DNA of 64,000 nt from Rothia nasimurium (GTDB lineage: Bacteria; Actinomycetota; Actinomycetes; Actinomycetales; Micrococcaceae), in the NCBI RefSeq assembly GCF_928392795.1, contig NZ_CAKMTJ010000001.1:62001-126000 (forward strand), in the 5' to 3' direction. Shown here piece after piece: positions 59,047 through 64,000 of the stretch. The position numbers and the translations under genes are program-made. Within the stretch, counting starts at the first letter, position 1, and every line of letters begins with the position of its first letter. Under the pieces are notes generated by a model that saw only the letters and a program-made list of their open reading frames with translations, searched no databases and had not been told where the DNA came from.

Positions 59047-60780
59047 TTAGTCCCTTTCGTAGAGGTAAATCTTTGCTTCGTAGGGGCGCAGGGTTGCGCC
59101 CTGGTCGTCGGTGTAGTTGCTGCTGATCAGAGTGCGCTCGCCAGCCGGTTCGGTGAAGGTGCGGGTCAGGACGTCCTGAGTAAAGTTGGCGATGACCAGC
59201 AGGGTTTGGCCGTTGGTGGGGCCGGTGCCCTGGCGCAGGTAGGCGTAGACCTGGCCGTCTTCGGTGGCGGGTACTTCTGCTGAATCAATTAGCTCGTAGA
59301 CACCGTTGACCATGATGGGGTGGGCATGGCGCAGGCTGATGAGGTCGCGGTAGTGGTAGAAGACCGAGTTTTCATCGGCAAGGGCTGCCTCGGCGTTGAT
59401 TTCAGTGTAGCGGGGGTTGAGCTTCAGCCAGGGGGTGCCGCTGGTGAAGCCAGCCTGCTCACCGGCCGTCCACTGCATGGGGGTGCGGGCATTATCGCGG
59501 CCGGAGGCTGAGATATAGCGCAGCATGGTGTCGTGATCGACCACACCGGAGCCAACCAGCTTGGCGTAGTGGTCGTGGATTTCCAGGTCGTTGTAGTCGG
59601 CCAGGTCGGTGAAGAAGACATTGGTCATACCCAGCTCTTCGCCCTGGTAGATGTAGGGGGTACCTGCCATGCCGTGCAGCACGGTGCCCAGCATCTTGGC
59701 GGAGAGAACCCGGTACTCGGGCGAATCGTTGCCGAAGCGGGAGACAGCGCGGGGCTGGTCGTGGTTGTTCCAGTAGTTGGCGTTCCACCCCTTACCGGCT
59801 AGGTCCACCTGCCACTTGGTGAGGATCCGCTTGAGGTCGCGCAGGTCAAAGCGTTCATCGTTCCACTTGCCCAGGGCGGGGTTGGGGTTGGCGTCCACGC
59901 CCATGTGCTCGAACTGGAAGAGGGTTTGCAGTTCGCCGCGGTCAAAGCCGGTGTAGAGCAGGCCGTCGGCGGTGGTGACGCCAGGGGCCTCACCCACGGT
60001 AATGACGGGGTAGTGGGAGAGCACCTCACGGTTCATCTCTGCCAGGTACTCGTGTACGCGGGGGCCGTTAGCTGCCATGGTGATGGAGTCTGTGCCGCCC
60101 CCGGCTGCAACCTGGGGGTCATCGGGGTAGGCCGGGTCTTTAGAGATCAGGTTGATGACGTCCATGCGGAAGCCATCGACGCCCTTATCGAGCCAGAAGC
60201 GCATGAGGTCGTAGACCTCGTTGCGCACGACAGGGTTTTCCCAGTTGAGGTCGGGCTGCTTGGTCGAAAAGAGGTGCAGGTAGAACTGCTCGGTGGTAGG
60301 CTCCCATTCCCAGACGGAGGGGGAGAAAGCCGCGACCCAGTTATTGGGCGGAATCGGGGTGCCGTCCTCGGTAAAGCCTGCCGGGTCCTTCCAGATGTAA
60401 TAGTTGCGGTAGGGGTTCTCCCTGCTGCTCTTGGCCTGCACGAACCAGTCGTGTTCGTCGGAGGTGTGGTTGACGACCAGGTCCATCATGATCTTGATGC
60501 CGGCTGCGTGAGCGGTCTCAAGGAGCTCATCAAAGTCTGCCATGGTGCCGAACTCGTCCATGATGTCCCGGTAGTCGCTGATGTCGTAGCCGTTGTCGTC
60601 GTTGGGGGACTTGTAGATGGGGGAGAGCCAGATGACGTCCACCCCGAGCTTGGCCAGGTAGGGGATTTTCTCGGTGATACCGGGAAGGTCGCCGATGCCG
60701 TCGCCGTTGGAATCGTTGAAGGACCGCGGGTAAATCTGGTAGACAACGGGTTCTTGCCACCACTGGGTTTCGACTGTCAT
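59047..60780 (-). CDS. Oligo-1,6-glucosidase-like alpha-glucosidase, GH13 (subfamily 31-like)
   Basis: The 577-residue paralogue has MDLVVNHTSDEH, nucleophile Asp207 in GFRMDVINLIS, acid/base Glu264 in VGEAPGVT and NNHDQPRAVSRFG. Val208 after the nucleophile is the residue typical of isomaltase/oligo-1,6-glucosidase, so alpha-1,6 linkages are predicted. AAAGGAG precedes the ATG. It is the middle gene of a three-gene minus-strand unit, divergent from the PTS gene that probably imports the sugar. Confidence 0.88.
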   Translation of the reverse strand: MTVETQWWQEPVVYQIYPRSFNDSNGDGIGDLPGITEKIPYLAKLGVDVIWLSPIYKSPNDDNGYDISDYRDIMDEFGTMADFDELLETAHAAGIKIMMDLVVNHTSDEHDWFVQAKSSRENPYRNYYIWKDPAGFTEDGTPIPPNNWVAAFSPSVWEWEPTTEQFYLHLFSTKQPDLNWENPVVRNEVYDLMRFWLDKGVDGFRMDVINLISKDPAYPDDPQVAAGGGTDSITMAANGPRVHEYLAEMNREVLSHYPVITVGEAPGVTTADGLLYTGFDRGELQTLFQFEHMGVDANPNPALGKWNDERFDLRDLKRILTKWQVDLAGKGWNANYWNNHDQPRAVSRFGNDSPEYRVLSAKMLGTVLHGMAGTPYIYQGEELGMTNVFFTDLADYNDLEIHDHYAKLVGSGVVDHDTMLRYISASGRDNARTPMQWTAGEQAGFTSGTPWLKLNPRYTEINAEAALADENSVFYHYRDLISLRHAHPIMVNGVYELIDSAEVPATEDGQVYAYLRQGTGPTNGQTLLVIANFTQDVLTRTFTEPAGERTLISSNYTDDQGATLRPYEAKIYLYERD

Positions 60781-60802
60781 GATGTGCTCCTTTGCGGTTT
60801 GG

Positions 60803-61633
60803 CTAGATATCGAGGGTCAGTAGCAGACCGGAATGGTCTGAAATTGCGGTTTCGTCGGTGTCGGGGAAGACGACCTCGTGGGTGCGGACGCGCGTGGGCC
60901 GGTCGGTCAGCACAAGGTCGATACGCAGGGCTTGGGTGAGATTATCCCAGCCATGGATGGCCTTGTGAACGGTAAACTCGCCGGTCACCTGCTCAGCTAC
61001 CGTGTAGGTATCAATCCAGCCCCGCTCCTGCATCAGATCATAACCTTCACCCTGCACCTGAGCCGCATTATTAAAATCGCCGGCAAGAATCACGGGAGCA
61101 CCGTTAGCTAGCTGCTTCATCTGCCCCTCTAGCTGGGTGAACTCATCAGCAAAGAGGGCTACCTCACCGAGTTTCCACCAACTCATATGGGCGCTCGCAA
61201 CCCAGGCGCCACCGAACTCCTCACCCAGCTGAACCGCCACAGCAACCCGCCGGGCGACGTCCTGATCCGTATACGCCGGCGAAAGATCAACTAGCTCACA
61301 GCGCTCAAAGGGCTGCCGGGTCAAAAGAGCGACACCCTCGTCATAGCGGTCAAATCCCAGATGAGACACCGACCAGGCCCAGTGGTAGGGGGAACCCAGC
61401 TGCTCCAAAAACTGGTTCAGCAACAGAGCATAGTTATCCTGGCGGACGGGGCGGTCAGCACCCCCGGCAAAGCCCAGCGGGGCATCTACCGCGGGGGACT
61501 TCACAAACTGGTTGACCTCCTGTAGAGCAACCACATCAACCTGCTCCCGCACAATAAACTGAGCCAACTCAAAAATTTTGGGAATCTGGTGCACCTCAAG
61601 CCAGCTATGGGTGTTCAGAGTTAATAGTTTCAT
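60803..61633 (-). CDS. Endonuclease/exonuclease/phosphatase-family protein
   Basis: The 276-residue protein has the fold's markers: KLLTLNTHSW, VALQEVNQF, AHMSWWKLGE, ILAGDFNN and the C-terminal ISDHSGLLLTLD. Such proteins hydrolyse phosphodiesters or phosphomonoesters; with glucosidases on the same strand (22 bases on), a sugar-phosphate or lipid-phosphate substrate is possible. ATG at 61633 is chosen over a TTG 9 bases upstream; neither has a strong ribosome-binding site. Confidence 0.75.
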   Translation of the reverse strand: MKLLTLNTHSWLEVHQIPKIFELAQFIVREQVDVVALQEVNQFVKSPAVDAPLGFAGGADRPVRQDNYALLLNQFLEQLGSPYHWAWSVSHLGFDRYDEGVALLTRQPFERCELVDLSPAYTDQDVARRVAVAVQLGEEFGGAWVASAHMSWWKLGEVALFADEFTQLEGQMKQLANGAPVILAGDFNNAAQVQGEGYDLMQERGWIDTYTVAEQVTGEFTVHKAIHGWDNLTQALRIDLVLTDRPTRVRTHEVVFPDTDETAISDHSGLLLTLDI

Positions 61634-61923
61634 CGAGGACAAGCGTCACTTTCGCGGGTGAAGAAGGGAAACCTACGGCTACCCATCCTAGGTGCGCCGA
61701 GCCTGTCTGCCCCCAACAAACCCGGCTCCCGAGCCCCGGCACTTTTACCCGCTCCCGAAAAACGTGCCGGTTCACGGCATTAATGCCAAAGTACCCCAAA
61801 TCACTCTCGCGGGCCCCCAAAGAATGGTTAGATAGGCCTAGTAATCACACGGGTGGCGCTCCGCACACACCAACGCAGCAAGCAGACGGCGAGCCCCACC
61901 TATACACGAAAGGTTCTTATCCG

Positions 61924-63567
61924 ATGATGGAGAAGATTCAGAGGTTCGGCTCGGCCATGCTGGCCCCCGTCCTCATCTTTGCATTCGCCGGTCTTGCAGT
62001 GGGTATCGCCATTATCTGCAAGAACGAGCAGCTTCTGGGCAGCATCGCCGCAGAAGGTACCGGCTGGTACAACTTCTGGTCCGTTTGGGAATCAGGCGCA
62101 TGGACCGTCTTCAACCAGATGGAACTCCTCTTTGTTCTGGGTCTTCCCATCGCTCTGGCTAAGACCGCCCAGGCCCGCGCCGTACTCGAAGCCGGCATGA
62201 TTTACCTGACCTTCAACTACTTCGTTGCTTCTATCCTCAGCATCTGGGGCGACAAGTTCGGTGTAGACTACAGCGTTGATCTTTCTGAAGGTGCAGCAGG
62301 TACCGGTCTGAAGCTGATCGCGGGTATCAAGACCCTCGACACCGGCATCTTCGGTGCCATCATCATCTCCGCTATCGTTGTATGGCTGCACAACCGCTAC
62401 TTCAACACCAAGCTGCCCGACTTCCTCGGTATCTTCCAGGGCACCCAGTTCGTCTACGGCCTGGGCTTCTTCCTGATGATGCCTATCGCGCTCGCCTTCG
62501 TCGCTATCTGGCCCACCATCCAGACCGGCATTGGCTCCCTGCAGGGCTTCTTCATCTCATCCGGCGTCTTCGGCGTATGGCTCTACACCTTCCTTGAGCG
62601 CATCCTGATCCCCACCGGCCTACACCACTTCATCTACACCCCCTTCGTCTTCGGCCCCGCCGTTGTTCCGGACGGCATCACCAAGTACTGGGTTGCTAAC
62701 CTCGAAACCTTCGCAGCATCAACCACCCCCGTCAAGGAACTCTTCCCCGGTGGCGGCTTCGCCCTGCACGGTAACTCCAAGGTCTTCGGCCCCCTCGGTA
62801 TCGCAGCAGCCTTCTACACCACTGCTCGCCCCGAAAAGCGCAAGGAAACCCTGGCTCTGCTGATCCCCGTCTGCCTCAGCGCAATCCTGATCGGTATCAC
62901 CGAGCCCCTCGAATTCACTTTCCTCTTCCTGGCACCCCCGCTGTTCGCAGTACACGCAGTCCTGGCCGCAACCATGTCAGCTACCATGTACGCCTTCGGC
63001 GTTGTCGGTAACATGGGCGGCGGTCTGATTGACTTCCTCTTCCAGAACTGGATCCCCATGTGGCCCAACCACTCAGGTATGGTTCTCACCCAGATCGGTA
63101 TCGGTCTGTGCTTCACCCTGATCTACTTCGTCGTCTTCCGCTTCCTGATCCTCAAGTTCGACTTCAATACCCCCGGTCGCGAAGTAGACGGTGACGAAAC
63201 CAAGCTCTACACCAAGGCTGACTACAAGGAAGCCAAGAAGAACGGCACCCTCGGTGCTGAAGGTGCCGCTGCCGCAGGTGCAGCTGCTGGTACTGCAACC
63301 GCAGTAGCATCAGACCCCTACACCCAGCGCGCAACCGACTTCCTGGCTCTGCTCGGCGGCCCCGCCAACATCACCGATGTGAACAACTGCGCCACCCGCC
63401 TGCGCGTCTCAGTAGATGACCCCTCACTGGTCGCTACCGAAGCTGACTTCAAGTCTTCAGGCGCACTGGGCCTGGTCAACAAGGGCAAGGCCTTGCAGGT
63501 CATCGTCGGTATGGACGTACCCCAGGTCCGCGACAAGTTCGAAGAAATGGTCAACGCTGGCAAGTAA
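61924..63567 (+). CDS. PTS EIIBC permease, alpha-glucoside/maltose type
   Basis: The 547-residue protein has an EIIC membrane domain of about ten helices (MEKIQRFGSAMLAPVLIFAF, LIPTGLHHFIYTPFVFGP, GITEPLEFTFLFLAPPLF), an Ala-rich linker, and an EIIB domain with the phosphocysteine near residue 489 (DVNNCATRLRVSV). No EIIA is fused or adjacent, so a shared EIIA-Glc is needed. ATG at 61924 follows GAAAGG; the frame upstream to 61783 is not conserved-looking. Two glucosidases diverge from it and an RpiR regulator follows. Confidence 0.88.
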   Translation: MMEKIQRFGSAMLAPVLIFAFAGLAVGIAIICKNEQLLGSIAAEGTGWYNFWSVWESGAWTVFNQMELLFVLGLPIALAKTAQARAVLEAGMIYLTFNYFVASILSIWGDKFGVDYSVDLSEGAAGTGLKLIAGIKTLDTGIFGAIIISAIVVWLHNRYFNTKLPDFLGIFQGTQFVYGLGFFLMMPIALAFVAIWPTIQTGIGSLQGFFISSGVFGVWLYTFLERILIPTGLHHFIYTPFVFGPAVVPDGITKYWVANLETFAASTTPVKELFPGGGFALHGNSKVFGPLGIAAAFYTTARPEKRKETLALLIPVCLSAILIGITEPLEFTFLFLAPPLFAVHAVLAATMSATMYAFGVVGNMGGGLIDFLFQNWIPMWPNHSGMVLTQIGIGLCFTLIYFVVFRFLILKFDFNTPGREVDGDETKLYTKADYKEAKKNGTLGAEGAAAAGAAAGTATAVASDPYTQRATDFLALLGGPANITDVNNCATRLRVSVDDPSLVATEADFKSSGALGLVNKGKALQVIVGMDVPQVRDKFEEMVNAGK

Positions 63568-63592
63568 TCGCTAGCTAGTACCCGCTGATACC

Positions 63593-63665
63593 CCAAGGGC
63601 TCCTGAGTAAAACCACCTATACTGTATAGAACTGCAGTGACCGTGAAATACTCAGGAGCCCTTGG
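63593..63665 (+). promoter_or_regulatory. 17-bp inverted repeat enclosing a palindromic operator at the rpiR start
   Basis: 63593-63609 and 63649-63665 are perfect 17-base complements around a 39-base loop. The loop contains CTATACTGTATAG (near 63618-63630), a palindrome typical of operators, and TATACT could also be a -10 box. The right arm contains the AGGAG (63654-63658) and overlaps the first base of the GTG start of the regulator. As RNA it could be a terminator for the PTS gene or mask that ribosome-binding site. Confidence 0.6.
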
Positions 63666-64000
63666 TGGACTTACAGGAACTTGTCAACGCGCATCAGAAC
63701 CGCCTCAGCGACACCGAACGCGAAATCCTCGCCTTCATGCTCAACAACGAGCAGTTTGTTGCCGACTCAACCATCAGCGCCCTGGCCCACAAGACCTTCA
63801 CCTCGACGTCCAGCATTATCCGCCTGACAAAGAAGCTAGGGTTCTCCGGCTTCGCCGAACTGAAGTTTTTCGTGAAAAATTCACTTCTAGATGCAGCATC
63901 GCCTAACACAGATTTTCTAGAGAGCGGCCGCACCGACATCCTCAAAACCTACGAGGGTCTCACCAACGTCAACTTCGAGCCCATCCTCAAGAAAATTGAA
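63665..64000 (+). CDS. RpiR-type (MurR/RpiR) transcriptional regulator, 5' part
   Basis: 112 codons are inside the window and the gene continues past its end. The N-terminal helix-turn-helix domain reads QNRLSDTEREILAFMLNN, then STISALAHKTFTSTSS and IIRLTKKLGFSGFAELKFF, the classic RpiR pattern. The sugar-phosphate-binding SIS domain would follow outside. GTG start with AGGAG 6 bases upstream. Its place behind the PTS gene suggests it controls the alpha-glucoside genes. Confidence 0.88.
   Translation, partial: MDLQELVNAHQNRLSDTEREILAFMLNNEQFVADSTISALAHKTFTSTSSIIRLTKKLGFSGFAELKFFVKNSLLDAASPNTDFLESGRTDILKTYEGLTNVNFEPILKKIE

Overview
The window is a contiguous piece of a high-GC Gram-positive (actinobacterial) chromosome. 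The evidence is the protein types (MshA of mycothiol synthesis, GuaB3, a DUF3817 protein, an actinobacterial-length L17 with a C-terminal add-on domain), the frequent GTG/TTG starts, and a base composition clearly above 50% GC outside one small island. Gene content and order fit the Micrococcaceae, and a Rothia-like organism is my best guess. That is inference from remembered family resemblance, not from a search.

Layout. (1) 1-20524: ribosomal protein and gene-expression superregion. The S10 operon rpsJ-rplCDWB-rpsS-rplV-rpsC-rplP-rpmC-rpsQ ends at a strong terminator. The spc operon follows (rplN-rplX-rplE-rpsH-rplF-rplR-rpsE-rpmD-rplO, then secY-adk after another terminator), then map, rlmN, infA-rpmJ-rpsM-rpsK-rpoA-rplQ, truA and rplM-rpsI. 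rpsN (S14) is absent from its usual place after rplE. (2) 20625-32347: a PPK2-type polyphosphate kinase, glmM, a mannitol PTS (mtlA) with mtlD, then mscL, a VanY-like carboxypeptidase and coaA on the minus strand, then glmS, acpS and nnrD. glmM and glmS feed UDP-GlcNAc and so the cell wall and mycothiol. (3) 32404-36045 (minus): a sugar-1-phosphate transferase for surface polysaccharide, a phosphatase-like protein and mshA. (4) 36162-40499: alr-tsaE-tsaB-rimI-tsaD, joining D-Ala supply with the tRNA t6A machinery. (5) 40549-44544 (minus): a YbdK-type glutamate-cysteine ligase homologue, a THUMP-like methyltransferase and an MFS exporter. (6) 44678-46747: CIRCE-controlled groES-groEL. (7) 46965-55388: a membrane acyltransferase with SGNH domain, guaB, guaB3, a SURF1-family protein, a DUF3817 protein and guaA. 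(8) About 55600-56840: an AT-rich island with two unrecognised small membrane proteins, flanked by two related copies of the 3' end of a VOC-family gene. (9) 57304-64000: an alpha-glucoside utilisation block with two GH13 glucosidases and an endonuclease/exonuclease/phosphatase-family protein (minus), a PTS EIIBC permease (plus), and the start of an RpiR-type regulator cut by the window edge.

Points most worth a second look: a phosphatase-like gene directly behind mshA, a candidate for the unassigned phosphatase step of mycothiol synthesis; the AT-rich island between duplicated VOC tails; a family of about 100-bp structured intergenic repeats with differing outer stems but a shared core; a 17-bp inverted repeat that buries the rpiR ribosome-binding site; and the GH13 pair, whose key subsite residues (Ala against Val) predict different linkage preferences.

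No tRNA, rRNA, CRISPR array, transposase, integrase or prophage gene was recognised. All functional calls come from reading motifs by eye; nothing was searched.
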